Positions 6,938 to 17,706 are shown, counted from the stretch's first letter. The stretch is 64,000 nucleotides of DNA from Paenibacillus sp. Soil787 (GCF_001429545.1 NZ_LMSP01000045.1:63731-127730); one strand, 5' to 3'. Made by a program: numbers and translations. The notes: generated by a model from the sequence alone, not told the origin.

Positions 6938-9025
6938 CTAGGGGAGAGGATAAAGGTTGGATTGGCCGATCTTCATCTTTTTATCATCGTGAATACGTAC
7001 TTCAACTTGATGAGGTTTCCCAGGCATTAATGGTGGGTTATCTGACAGATCGACATAAAGCGTATCTTCACCATTGAAATTGGATTTAAAAGCTACACCA
7101 TCAATATAAACATTGCAGGAAGAATAAAAGGGACTACCAACAACCTGAAGTTTATTTTCACTTTGAATTACTTTTGTTATAACGGGATCGCCGTAACCCA
7201 AGGTATATCCAGGTTGTACAATCGAGTTTTTAAAACCCTTGGCTTCGTACCCATACCGGCCTCCGAATAAGTTATCGTACTGAAGCTTCATGTAGTCGGA
7301 GAGATCACTATCTTTTATTTGATATTTGTCCCACATCTCATTTGGCGGAATAACAGGGATTTTTTGTGATAATTCGTAAAGATAGTCTGTGTAGTAACTG
7401 CCCTGAACACCAGCCATTTGAAGAACCTTAGGGCCTAGAAAGGAAGGGCTGATCTTTATATCCTTTTTCTCTTGATCCGCAGGCAGGAAATTGTTCCAAA
7501 TTAAGAAAGGCGTGTAATGTGTCTTTGTATATAAATCCGGATCATCAGGAAGAACATACTTGGCATCGCGGTAGACTTTATAATTTTCCTCGAAAAAAGG
7601 TAAATGATCTCCGAAAAAGAGAATGATCGTTGGCTCGGACTTTTTTGAGTAATAGTCAACTAGTGACTGCAGCGCTTTGTCAGTACCCGAGATACCCTGG
7701 GCGTATGTCTCCAAAATACCCTTGGATTCAGGTGTGATATCTCCTTTAACTTCAATCGTGTTTTTGATGAATTTCCCCGGTTTAAAGGGATGATGATTCT
7801 CCATGGTGTTCGCGAAAATGAAATCAGGCCCCTGGCTTTTCTCCGTTTCTTCAATAATCTTTTTTACAACAGCTCTGTCCGCATAGTTCGGTCCTTCAAA
7901 ATCATTTGGGAAAAACTCACTGGCAATGAATCGCGAAAACCCAAAATGCTTATACACCTTTCTGCTATCGAAGAAATAGCTGAAGAATGGGTTAATGGAG
8001 GTGGCGGTATAACCCTGCCGCGTCGTAATACTGGCTAAAGAGTCAACGCCATGATTCATATACTCGATGTAAGGCAATATTTTATCCGGTGATTTCCCAA
8101 AGAATCGCATGGAATTACTGGATAAGACTTCAAATTCAACATTGGCAGTGCTGCCTCCGAATTGTGGGGACAACATCCAACCGCTGGTGAATGTTTTTTG
8201 TAGCTGATGCAAATTGGGTATCGGATCCCGGCTAAACGTGATGTTTTTCATGATCGTTGGATCCCAGAAGGCTTCTCCAAGCATCACGATGATGTTTGGC
8301 TTTTTGTCATTCGCCGCTTTTTTCTCTGGAATTTGTTCCAGAATAGACGTAACGGCTTTTTTACTATAACCATCTGGTTTTGCTACATTCAGAAAACCTA
8401 ACATTTGTACAGAGGAATACAAGTATCCATTCTCGTCGTAAGTGATTGTTTGATCCCAAGGCACCGTGTAAATGCCGTATAGATTCATGAAAGGAATAGG
8501 CTTGTCCATATAAAGACTAGTCGCCATAATGATGGCAATGATGGCATAAATACTACGTTCAATCCAAGTGAATTGGATACGTCGATGCAGCAACATCAAA
8601 TGAAATAATAAAGCAATTATTGCGATGAAAATGATGACTGTACCCAGTAATCTATAATTGAGATACCCTTGCAAAAAAGCTCTGTACTCAACAATTTGAT
8701 TATTAAATACGAGGTCCCATGGATAATAGGGCGCTCCAATGGCTTTTAATTTACTGCCGCTAATTGCTCCTAGAGGAAGTAAAATGGCACAAAGCACCCA
8801 AAAAGATAACCGGCTTCGACCAGTTATTGCAATAAGGAACAAATACATAGTACCAACAACAAAGTAGGCAAGAACCATTGATAGCGGGTGAGACATGATC
8901 CATTTATGAAGTTCTTCATAAGAGCCTCTTTCTAAGTATTCAACCATGTCCATCAGTAGAAAAGGTAATACAATAATCAAAATGCGAGAGGGTACATGCT
9001 TTAGTGTTTGAAGTAAATTAGTCAT
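6938..9025 (-). CDS. LTA synthase-like membrane sulfatase
   Basis: The protein has 695 residues from the ATG at 9025, which follows AGGAG on the minus strand; an upstream in-frame extension to 9187 would run into the preceding gene. There are about five N-terminal membrane segments (residues ~10-200), then an extracellular sulfatase-fold domain. Motifs include NIIVMLGEAFWDPT, GGSTANVEFEVLSSNSMRF with the nucleophile Thr, FANTMENHHPF and ILFFGDHLPFF (metal-binding Asp/His). The last ~120 residues add a beta-rich extension (GYTLGYGDPVITKV ... VEVRIHDDKK). It is a paralogue of the gene cut at the left edge. It probably builds or decorates a glycerol-phosphate-type envelope polymer; which one is unclear. 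Confidence 0.9.
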   Translation of the reverse strand: MTNLLQTLKHVPSRILIIVLPFLLMDMVEYLERGSYEELHKWIMSHPLSMVLAYFVVGTMYLFLIAITGRSRLSFWVLCAILLPLGAISGSKLKAIGAPYYPWDLVFNNQIVEYRAFLQGYLNYRLLGTVIIFIAIIALLFHLMLLHRRIQFTWIERSIYAIIAIIMATSLYMDKPIPFMNLYGIYTVPWDQTITYDENGYLYSSVQMLGFLNVAKPDGYSKKAVTSILEQIPEKKAANDKKPNIIVMLGEAFWDPTIMKNITFSRDPIPNLHQLQKTFTSGWMLSPQFGGSTANVEFEVLSSNSMRFFGKSPDKILPYIEYMNHGVDSLASITTRQGYTATSINPFFSYFFDSRKVYKHFGFSRFIASEFFPNDFEGPNYADRAVVKKIIEETEKSQGPDFIFANTMENHHPFKPGKFIKNTIEVKGDITPESKGILETYAQGISGTDKALQSLVDYYSKKSEPTIILFFGDHLPFFEENYKVYRDAKYVLPDDPDLYTKTHYTPFLIWNNFLPADQEKKDIKISPSFLGPKVLQMAGVQGSYYTDYLYELSQKIPVIPPNEMWDKYQIKDSDLSDYMKLQYDNLFGGRYGYEAKGFKNSIVQPGYTLGYGDPVITKVIQSENKLQVVGSPFYSSCNVYIDGVAFKSNFNGEDTLYVDLSDNPPLMPGKPHQVEVRIHDDKKMKIGQSNLYPLP

Positions 9026-9101
9026 TTTTTTAACTCCTGTTCTATATGAGCCAGTTCCATTCGTCCATTGTCTCAATAATAGAGAGTCGGTTATTTTTGT
9101 T

Positions 9102-9746
9102 TTAAGCCTTTTCTTCCGTTTGCTCCTCGCTGATTTGCTGCAGGGCTTGCAGGAAGGTAGCCGAAGGCTGAGCGCCAGTAAGCGCATATTTACGATTGAT
9201 TACGAAAAAGGGAACTCCCGAAACTCCAGCTTGTCTGGCAAAATCAAGATCATCCTCGACTTGCTTTAACCCTTCCTTTGCATTTAAGCGAGTGGAGGTT
9301 TGTACCCGATCCATGCCGAGTTTCTCAGCAAAATCAAGCAAAACATCCACTTTCCCAATATCTTTTCCATCTTCAAAATAAGCTTTAAACAAATCGTCAA
9401 CAAGCTCTTTTTTACGATCTTCCGGTGCGATAGCGATGAGTTGATGCGCCTTTAACGTATTCGGCATCTTCTCAACTTTTGAGAAATCAAAATATAAACC
9501 TGACGCTTGACCAGCTTGAGTAACCTGCTGCAGCATGCCATTCAGCTTAGCTTCATCCGCTCGAACCTTTTGGAGCATAACATCACGGAAGGGTGATCCA
9601 TCTGGAGGTGTTGAAGGGTCAAGTTGATAAGCACGATACTGGATTTCAACAGGCTCTGATGTAAAATTGGCTAACGCATCAGTCAAATTCTTTTTGCCGA
9701 TACGGCACCATGGACAAACAATATCTTGAAATATTTCAATAATCAT
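9102..9746 (-). CDS. DsbA family (FrnE-like) oxidoreductase
   Basis: A 214-residue thioredoxin-fold protein with the N-terminal redox motif IVCPWCRIGKKNL (CPWC, residues ~11-14), the helical insertion typical of DsbA/FrnE, and the cis-Pro motif GVSGVPFFVINRKYALTGAQ near residue 175. There is no signal peptide, so it is probably cytoplasmic, like FrnE (COG2761). It lies 76 nt upstream of the LTA-synthase-like gene on the same strand and may be co-transcribed. The start ATG at 9746 follows AAGGAG on the minus strand. Confidence 0.9.
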   Translation of the reverse strand: MIIEIFQDIVCPWCRIGKKNLTDALANFTSEPVEIQYRAYQLDPSTPPDGSPFRDVMLQKVRADEAKLNGMLQQVTQAGQASGLYFDFSKVEKMPNTLKAHQLIAIAPEDRKKELVDDLFKAYFEDGKDIGKVDVLLDFAEKLGMDRVQTSTRLNAKEGLKQVEDDLDFARQAGVSGVPFFVINRKYALTGAQPSATFLQALQQISEEQTEEKA

Positions 9747-9798
9747 AAATTAGACTCCTTTGATGAAAAAATAGTAACTATATTTTAATTATAGCACA

Positions 9799-10620
9799 TT
9801 AATTCATTTGCCTAAACCGCTCGGGTGTGAGTCCGACGTGCTTTCGAAAACTCGCGACAAAGTGGCTTGTATCTCGGAAACCTACCTGCTCAGCCACATC
9901 CTTGACAGTCTGATGCTGCTGCTTCAATAGCATCTCTTTGGATTTGCGAAGACGCAGCATAATTAAATAGGAATAAGGAGACAGCCCAAAGGCATGCTGA
10001 AACAGTGTATTCATGTGTCTAGGCGTAATCTGTAGGATCCCTGACATTACTTCAAGTCCGATATCAGGGTTATGATAGTGACTATCAAGCCAAATCAATA
10101 ATGGCTGCAGCTGGACCATTTGATTACGAATAGAGGCGCGGTTATTGATTTGTCCATGCTTTTTTAGCTGAATTAGAAAGTAATATAAATCCGCGGAGGC
10201 TTCATACCCTGAATATTCGTGTGCTGCATCCATATTGGCCAAAATTCGTCCTATTTCCACTTGCAGCGGGCCTTCCTCATCCCAACGAAAAATTGCAGTC
10301 TCCATCAAATCAAAGGAACGAAGAATGGCATCTGCACAAGTCCCTCCGAATGTGACATATTGCGTACACCATTGTTCAGTTACAGCCCAATAAGAATGAG
10401 GTACACCTGGAAGCAATAAAATCCCTGAACCTTTGGTTAAGCTAAATTTTTTTCCTTCTATAATGAACTCCCCTTCACCTGCATAAGTTTGCAGCCAATG
10501 ATAACTGGGAAACCCCTCAGGTCTTACTAATTTTTCTTGATCCTCATGGTGACCAATACTTTCAATAAATAATGGGAACGGTTGCGCAGTTGAAGGCATT
10601 AATTCATATCTCTTATGCAT
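9799..10620 (-). CDS. AraC-family transcriptional regulator
   Basis: A 273-residue protein. The N-terminal ~130 residues look like a cupin sugar-sensing domain (GEFIIEGKKFSLTKGSGILLLPGVPHSY). The C-terminal ~100 residues form two helix-turn-helix motifs ending in VKDVAEQVGFRDTSHFVASF and RKHVGLTPERFRQ. It is divergent from the GH42 beta-galactosidase with only 112-121 nt between them, so it most likely regulates that gene in response to a galactoside or plant oligosaccharide. Confidence 0.92.
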   Translation of the reverse strand: MHKRYELMPSTAQPFPLFIESIGHHEDQEKLVRPEGFPSYHWLQTYAGEGEFIIEGKKFSLTKGSGILLLPGVPHSYWAVTEQWCTQYVTFGGTCADAILRSFDLMETAIFRWDEEGPLQVEIGRILANMDAAHEYSGYEASADLYYFLIQLKKHGQINNRASIRNQMVQLQPLLIWLDSHYHNPDIGLEVMSGILQITPRHMNTLFQHAFGLSPYSYLIMLRLRKSKEMLLKQQHQTVKDVAEQVGFRDTSHFVASFRKHVGLTPERFRQMN

Positions 10621-10657
10621 TTTTCACCATCCTGTTCCATTTTATTATATAGTTGTG

Positions 10658-10712
10658 TAAGAATATTATATTTTAAGCCAGAAAATAATCCAATACAATG
10701 TACTTATTCTTA
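10658..10712. promoter_or_regulatory. Divergent intergenic region with inverted half-sites, possible AraC operator
   Basis: TAAGAATA (10658-10665) and TATTCTTA (10705-10712) form an inverted pair with centres 47 bp apart, in the 112-121 bp between the AraC regulator and the beta-galactosidase. Spaced half-sites are usual for AraC-type control, but the region is A/T-rich and the match could be chance. Confidence 0.3.
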
Positions 10713-10741
10713 TATTAATTCCAAAAAAAGAGGTGCAAAAC

Positions 10742-12769
10742 TTGATTAACAAGAAACTTCCTAAAATTTGGTATGGTGGAGACTACAACCCAGAGCAATG
10801 GGACAAAGAGATCATGAATGAAGATCTACGGATGTTTAATCTTTCAGGGATTGATGTTGCGACCATAAATGTTTTTTCGTGGGCGCTTTCACAGCTGAAT
10901 GAAGATACCTACGACTTTACATGGCTGGACGAAATTATCGACCGTTTGTTTGACAACGGAACTTTCATATGCCTTGCCACAAGTACAGGGGCTCATCCTG
11001 CATGGATGGCACGTAAATATCCAGATATATTACGAGTTGATTTCGAGGGCCGTAAACGTAAATTTGGAGGACGACATAATTCTTGTCCAAATAGCCCAAC
11101 CTATCGAAAATATTCGGAGCGAATTGCAGAAAAGCTTGCAGAACGCTACAAGGATCACCCAGCCATTTTAATCTGGCATGTTTCTAATGAATACGGTGGC
11201 TATTGTTACTGCGATCATTGCGCGGACGGCTTCCGGAATTGGCTCCAAGAGCGTTATACAACACTCGAAACCTTGAATAAAGCATGGAATTCAGGTTTCT
11301 GGGGTCATACTTTCTATGAGTGGGAAGAGATCGTTCCACCAAATGCTATTTCTGAAGAATGGGGAGTGGATAATACCAACTTCCAAGGAATCTCGCTTGA
11401 TTACCGCCGTTTTATGTCAGATAGCTTGCTGGAGTGCTACAAACTAGAATATAACGCCATCAAAAAACATACACCTGACCTACCCGTAACAACGAATTTA
11501 ATGGGACTATATAAAGAATTAGACTATTTCAAATGGGCCAAACATTTAGATGTTGTCTCATGGGATAATTATCCTTCCCTAAATACACCTATTAGTCTGA
11601 CCGCTATGACCCATGACCTTATGCGCGGCTTGAAACAAGGACAGCCATTCATGCTTATGGAACAAACCCCGAGTCAGCAAAACTGGCAGCCCTATAATTC
11701 CCTCAAACGGCCCGGAGTTATGAAGCTTTGGAGCTATCAGGCGGTGGCTCATGGAGCAGATACCGTGATGTTTTTCCAGCTGCGCAGATCAGTAGGAGCA
11801 TGTGAGAAATATCACGGTGCCGTCATCGAGCACGTGGGACATGAACATACACGAGTGTTCCGCGAATGCGCGGAGCTAGGTTCTGAATTGCAAAAACTGT
11901 CCGACAGTCTGCTAGACACCAGAATCAACGCTCGAGTCGCCATTGTTTTCGATTGGGAGAATCGCTGGGCAATAGAACTGTCAAGTGGCCCAACCGTTGC
12001 GCTCAACTATGTGGACGAAGTCCACAAATATTATGACGCTCTATTTCAGCAAAATATTCAAGCCGATCTAATAGGTATAGATACAGATCTATCAAACTAT
12101 GACATCGTTATTGCACCTGTGCTATACATGGTGAAAAAAGGCTACGCGAAGCAGGTAGAGGACTTCGTTCGTTCAGGAGGAACCTTCCTGACGACATTCT
12201 TTAGCGGAATAGTCAATGAGAACGATATCGTTTCACTTGGCGGTTACCCTGGGGAATTACGTGAGCTGCTCGGAATATGGGCAGAAGAAATAGATGCGCT
12301 TTTCCCTGACCAAAAAAACCAAATCGTACTAAACGAACCGTGGGGAGCGCTCAGCGGTGAGTACCAATGTGGACTTCTATGTGACTTAATCCATTCAGAA
12401 GGAGCCGAAATAAAAGCGGTCTATGGCAGCGATTTCTATCAAGGAATGCCAGCACTTACCGTAAATAAATTCGGAGCAGGTCAAGCTTGGTATGTAGCCT
12501 CTAGTCCGGAACCATCCTTCTTGAAGGGGTTTCTAGCAAATTTGTGCAAAGAAAAAGGGATAACAGCACCTATTACCCCAGTTCCTGGTGTTGAAATTTC
12601 ACAAAGAACCAATGAGAGTGAAACATATCTGTTTATCCTGAATCACAATGATCAACCCGTTAATGTAGATTTAGGTACCTTAAAGGGATTGGATTTAATA
12701 AAAGGTCAACCAGTAACCGATACCGTTACACTTTCAACAAAAGGTGTTCTCATTCTATCAATAAGCTGA
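10742..12769 (+). CDS. GH42 beta-galactosidase
   Basis: A 675-residue family 42 glycosidase. KIWYGGDYNPEQW near the N-terminus is the family signature. The acid/base Glu is in WHVSNEYGGYCYCDHC, and the nucleophile Glu in FMLMEQTPSQQNW. Four Cys (one in HNSCPNSP and three in YCYCDHC) fit the structural zinc site of GH42 enzymes. The TTG at 10742 is 6 nt after AGAGGTG, whereas a GTG at 10733 overlaps that ribosome site, so TTG is preferred. There is no signal peptide, so it acts inside the cell on imported galactosides. The divergent AraC gene is its probable regulator. Confidence 0.93.
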   Translation: MINKKLPKIWYGGDYNPEQWDKEIMNEDLRMFNLSGIDVATINVFSWALSQLNEDTYDFTWLDEIIDRLFDNGTFICLATSTGAHPAWMARKYPDILRVDFEGRKRKFGGRHNSCPNSPTYRKYSERIAEKLAERYKDHPAILIWHVSNEYGGYCYCDHCADGFRNWLQERYTTLETLNKAWNSGFWGHTFYEWEEIVPPNAISEEWGVDNTNFQGISLDYRRFMSDSLLECYKLEYNAIKKHTPDLPVTTNLMGLYKELDYFKWAKHLDVVSWDNYPSLNTPISLTAMTHDLMRGLKQGQPFMLMEQTPSQQNWQPYNSLKRPGVMKLWSYQAVAHGADTVMFFQLRRSVGACEKYHGAVIEHVGHEHTRVFRECAELGSELQKLSDSLLDTRINARVAIVFDWENRWAIELSSGPTVALNYVDEVHKYYDALFQQNIQADLIGIDTDLSNYDIVIAPVLYMVKKGYAKQVEDFVRSGGTFLTTFFSGIVNENDIVSLGGYPGELRELLGIWAEEIDALFPDQKNQIVLNEPWGALSGEYQCGLLCDLIHSEGAEIKAVYGSDFYQGMPALTVNKFGAGQAWYVASSPEPSFLKGFLANLCKEKGITAPITPVPGVEISQRTNESETYLFILNHNDQPVNVDLGTLKGLDLIKGQPVTDTVTLSTKGVLILSIS

Positions 12770-12811
12770 ACAAAAACTAGCATAAATTATTCAATAAGTT
12801 CTCGAAAACGG

Positions 12812-12838
12812 CCTCTGTCTAAAGACAGAGGTTATTTT
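12812..12838 (+). terminator. Rho-independent terminator after beta-galactosidase
   Basis: Perfect 8-bp stem CCTCTGTC / GACAGAGG with TAAA loop, followed by TTATTTT. Confidence 0.88.
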
Positions 12839-13008
12839 CATTTTTGAGAAATTTTATCTCGCTATAGACGTAACTAATGTTAGTAAAAGCGTCTTGAAAT
12901 GGGTAAGGTCGATATTTTCAGTCACTGTGAGGAAAAGCCAGTCCCAGGTTATTCATCAGCAAAACGTATATTCTGTGGTATCTACAATGAATAAGAAAAG
13001 GATAACCT

Positions 13009-13135
13009 AAACTAAAAATTAATAATTAATAATTAAAAATTAAAAATTAAAAACTAAAAACTAATAATTAATAATTATTAATAACTGATATCTGATCTAA
13101 TATCTGATTGCTGATTACTAAATCAAACTTAAAGC
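13009..13135. repeat. A/T-rich degenerate heptamer tract and CTGAT-type repeats
   Basis: About ten tandem copies of a 7-mer of the form AATTAAA/AATAATT/AACTAAA run from 13009 to ~13085. They grade into repeated TATCTGAT / TGCTGATTA units to ~13120. No coding frame or hairpin terminator is evident. The unit repetition suggests replication slippage. Confidence 0.75.
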
Positions 13136-13247
13136 AATTCTTTTAATAATTAATTGAACTACTGAATATCAACCGAATCATCAAACTAAACAGTTCGTCC
13201 AAAATGGACTACTGTGAGTACTATAATAACTTGAATAAACTTAGTAA

Positions 13248-13395
13248 CTGAGTTTGCAAAGTTACCAGAACCATGCATATGGGCAGAGCTTGCGGAGTAG
13301 CAGAGTAAACAGAATTACAGATTGGCAAAGCTTGTGGAGTTGCAGAGTAACCAGAATTAACAGACTGGCAGAGTTTGCAGGGTGAGCAGAGTTAG
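13248..13395. repeat. Degenerate ~43-bp tandem repeat (about 3.5 units)
   Basis: Units starting GGGCAGAGCTTGCGGAG (13281), TGGCAAAGCTTGTGGAG (13323) and TGGCAGAGTTTGCAGGG (13366) share the layout GCAGAGTAA-CCAGAATTAACAGA, with period 42-43 bp. A further diverged partial copy (GAGTTTGCAAAGTTACCAGAA) precedes them. No open frame spans the array. The rest of 12840-13560 shows nothing else I can name. Confidence 0.75.
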
Positions 13396-13548
13396 GCGGC
13401 CCTTAAACTCCAACAAATTGAAAATTCGATTAGAGGTTAATTGAAGTAATATTTCTAGTTTGAAAATGTATTTTAATGGCTTTGTATATGTCACAGAATT
13501 TCATTTCTGCCAAGTATATATTGCTAGCTCGAGTAGCCTGAAAAGAAC

Positions 13549-13577
13549 TTCACAAGAGAACATTTGTTTGGTATAAT
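13549..13577 (+). promoter_or_regulatory. Sigma-A-like promoter for zinc-ribbon gene
   Basis: TTCACA, 17-bp spacer, TATAAT, 42 bp before the ATG of the next gene. Confidence 0.65.
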
Positions 13578-13619
13578 ACATATAGGAACAAAAGTTCGCG
13601 TATGTAAAGGAGTGAGGAA

Positions 13620-14309
13620 ATGGAACTGCATTTTAGCGATGTGCAATCTCATATGTTTCAAACAGAAGAGGAATGTGAGAATTTCTTAATGAAGATGCGC
13701 TGGTCTAATGGGTTTTGTTGTCCTTGCTGTGATTATAATGAAGCTTTTAAAATCCGTACACGTAGATTATTAGAGTGCAAGGAATGCAGAATGCAAGTCT
13801 CCATAACTGCTGGGACGATTATGCATAAATCCAAACTCTCATTACTCCATTGGTTCCGTGCCATCCAACTGCTATTGCAAGAAGGCAAAGAGTATACTGC
13901 GAGTTCATTGTCACATATCCTTGAAATTAATTATAGAAGTGCTAGATTGATGCTTCAGAAAATTCATTATGCAAATTTGATTAAAGAAAATAGGCTTAAT
14001 TATTTTCAAAAAGTTAGAGAATCAGCCTCTGAAGCTCCGATATTTAATGATCAGGAATCTAATGAAGAAACGCCTCAAACCCACTTAAACCAAAACTCCT
14101 CTAATGAGTGGAGTCTACGCTTATACCTAGAATCCAAATTAAATAGACTCAATACCAAACTGATGATACAGAATATTTTGCCTAATGAATACCGAAGATA
14201 TTTGGGTAATAAGAATCGATCGGGGTTTACGTTTAATTATTGGATCAAGACGTTTATGTCGGTCTATTTATATCCTACTTTTCTTAAGTGCTATCAACTC
14301 TCTGCGTAA
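13620..14309 (+). CDS. Solo IS1595-type zinc-ribbon transposase-like protein without nuclease domain
   Basis: A 229-residue protein. Residues ~12-70 match the IS1595 transposase zinc ribbon: [20 protein letters not shown], then CPCC and CKEC metal-binding pairs, then [21 protein letters not shown] helical segment resembling the transposase HTH follows ([19 protein letters not shown]). The C-terminal half has no sign of the ISXO2-like DDE nuclease; it is polar and ends in [16 protein letters not shown]. No terminal inverted repeats or target duplication were found nearby. The gene has a good ribosome site (AAAGGAGTGAGGAA) and its own promoter. It is either a decayed transposase or a domesticated DNA-binding protein. 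Confidence 0.65.
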   Translation: MELHFSDVQSHMFQTEEECENFLMKMRWSNGFCCPCCDYNEAFKIRTRRLLECKECRMQVSITAGTIMHKSKLSLLHWFRAIQLLLQEGKEYTASSLSHILEINYRSARLMLQKIHYANLIKENRLNYFQKVRESASEAPIFNDQESNEETPQTHLNQNSSNEWSLRLYLESKLNRLNTKLMIQNILPNEYRRYLGNKNRSGFTFNYWIKTFMSVYLYPTFLKCYQLSA

Positions 14310-14401
14310 CACAATGGCTTGAATTGACTCAGTCCTTTTTTTCAGGCATGATGGAAGTGCAGCATGTTTTGAAAAACAATGGAGTAGGGAGAGAGGCTCG
14401 G

Positions 14402-14650
14402 TTGAAAAAGACTTTACAAGTACCTATTCATTTCTATCGGAAGTTTATTTCTCCGTTGAAGCCGCCTACTTGCCGATTCTATCCCACTTGTTCGCAATAT
14501 GCGTTAGAAGCAATTGAAGTCCACGGTGCGTTGAAGGGATCATGGTTGACGGTGAAACGGATTTGTAAATGCCATCCTTTTCATCCGGGTGGTGTTGATC
14601 ATGTGCCGGTACGAGCGGAAAATTTATCTCATAACGATCAGTCTGCTTGA
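14402..14650 (+). CDS. yidD: YidD membrane protein insertion efficiency factor
   Basis: An 82-residue protein from a TTG at 14402 that follows GGGAGAGAGG; an ATG at 14288 lies within the previous gene and would add 38 unrelated residues. It has the YidD signature: amphipathic N-terminus [19 protein letters not shown], then [16 protein letters not shown] with the conserved Cys pair, and [15 protein letters not shown]. The family helps YidC-mediated insertion of membrane proteins at the inner face of the cytoplasmic membrane. Length is normal for the family. Confidence 0.9.
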   Translation: MKKTLQVPIHFYRKFISPLKPPTCRFYPTCSQYALEAIEVHGALKGSWLTVKRICKCHPFHPGGVDHVPVRAENLSHNDQSA

Positions 14651-14699
14651 CAGGCAGCTCATTTTTTCGATATATTTGCCTTAAGTTGTAAATATGGTT

Positions 14700-14985
14700 T
14701 CGATGAACGGATAAGTACAAACGGATGCCTATAAACAGAGAGCCGGGTTAGGTGAAAGCCGGTATAGGAGTAGGTTTGGAATATGGTCCCGGAGAATAGG
14801 CCTTCGAGCTGCCCAGATTGCATTTGTGAAGCAAATGGTAAAATGGGAGTAAGCTGGCCTCGTGTCCCAGCGTTAATGGGCAAGTCGTAATCGACTTACT
14901 GAGCCCCGAGCTTGTGAAAGGCGGGGGAACCTGGGTGGTACCGCGTGAGTTAAGCTCTCGTCCCAAGATGGATGAGGGCTTTTTG
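14700..14985 (+). ncRNA. T-box leader of metG (methionine)
   Basis: The canonical T-box sequence TGGGTGGTACCGCG lies at 14932-14945. It is followed by a terminator, AGCTCTCGTCC / GGATGAGGGCT plus TTTTT (14953-14984). Stem I has the AGTA motif (~14769), and a candidate specifier ATG at 14783-14785 in GGAATATGGTCC. Uncharged tRNA-Met should pair with the ATG and the T-box bulge to stabilise the antiterminator and allow transcription of methionyl-tRNA synthetase. Confidence 0.92.
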
Positions 14986-15005
14986 TGTTTTCTACTATTT
15001 GCTAG

Positions 15006-17015
<2,010 letters not shown>

Positions 17016-17037
17016 ATAGTAGTTAAAACGAACAAGT

Positions 17038-17070
17038 ACCTCATCCCTTATTTTTCCGGGATGGGGTGTT
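17038..17070 (+). terminator. Terminator after metG
   Basis: ACCTCATCCC / GGGATGGGGT stem (10 bp with one G-T pair) and a weak GTTTGTG tail. Confidence 0.65.
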
Positions 17071-17137
17071 TGTGTTAGAAGGGTGTTTTTAATGTGAGTG
17101 GGGCATGATAAAGGAAACTAACCACGGAGTGAGGCAT

Positions 17138-17566
17138 ATGAGAGTTCGGTTTCTTGTGAAAATAATGGGAATTACAGGAATGGTTATTCTTGTATCGGCT
17201 TGTTCAATTTTCGGTGGCGACTCGGCTAAGAAGAAGGAGGATGCCAAAAAGGAACAATCGAAATCTAAAGAGCAGAGTACGAAAGGGAAAGAGAGTATTA
17301 TTAATCAAGAGTTGAAAAAGCAATACCAGATCTACAATGAGATTGTTCAGTATAAGATAGAACAGGATAAAAAGCTCATTAAACAGTCAGAAGAGCATTA
17401 TAAGAAGTTAAAAGAGGAAAGTGAAAAACCATCTGGTTCAAAGAAAACTGAGGATTCAAGTAAAAAGGACTCAGGTGGGAAGAAAAGTAAAGAATCAGGT
17501 GGGTCAAAGGAGGGAGGTTCAGATAGCTCGAAAAAGACAGAAGGTGGCGGAGAACAATCGGAATAA
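17138..17566 (+). CDS. Small lipoprotein with Lys/Ser-rich tail
   Basis: 142 residues from the ATG at 17138, which follows GGAGTGAGG; an ATG 11 codons upstream lacks a comparable site. A hydrophobic signal ending in LVSAC is a lipobox, so the mature protein should be lipid-anchored at Cys ~21. The rest is hydrophilic: a short coiled-coil-like helix (QELKKQYQIYNEIVQYKIEQ) followed by ~50 residues of Lys/Ser/Gly/Glu repeats. No function recognised. A terminator follows at 17597. Confidence 0.8.
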   Translation: MRVRFLVKIMGITGMVILVSACSIFGGDSAKKKEDAKKEQSKSKEQSTKGKESIINQELKKQYQIYNEIVQYKIEQDKKLIKQSEEHYKKLKEESEKPSGSKKTEDSSKKDSGGKKSKESGGSKEGGSDSSKKTEGGGEQSE

Positions 17567-17596
17567 TCATTACGAACAATACTTGCAACAGTTGGG

Positions 17597-17629
17597 GCCA
17601 TGCTGCGAATTCAACAGCTGGCTTTTTTG
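17597..17629 (+). terminator. Rho-independent terminator
   Basis: GCCA-T-GCTG / CAGCTGGC stem with an 8-9 nt loop and a TTTTTTGTTTTTTG tail. Confidence 0.75.
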
Positions 17630-17648
17630 TTTTTTGCGCTTAGATGTA

Positions 17649-17677
17649 TTGACTTCAATTAAGGGGACTCGTATAAT
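17649..17677 (+). promoter_or_regulatory. Sigma-A promoter of the zinc uptake operon
   Basis: TTGACT, exactly 17 bp, TATAAT. It predicts a transcription start near 17684, about 45 nt before the znuA ATG. Confidence 0.85.
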
Positions 17678-17681
17678 CAAT

Positions 17682-17706
17682 TCGTTAATAAAAATTATTA
17701 CGATTT
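17682..17706 (+). promoter_or_regulatory. Candidate Zur-like operator
   Basis: TCGTTAATA and TATTACGA are imperfect inverted halves around AAAAAT, directly at the predicted start site. The right side, ATTACGATTTA, matches the right half of the Bacillus Zur box as I remember it; the left half is imperfect. This would give zinc repression of the znu operon. Confidence 0.5.

Noticed and set aside
13009-13395. CRISPR array or replication origin in the repeat-rich gap
   Set aside because: Repeats are tandem and degenerate without unique spacers; no DnaA-box cluster or dnaA/dnaN genes nearby.
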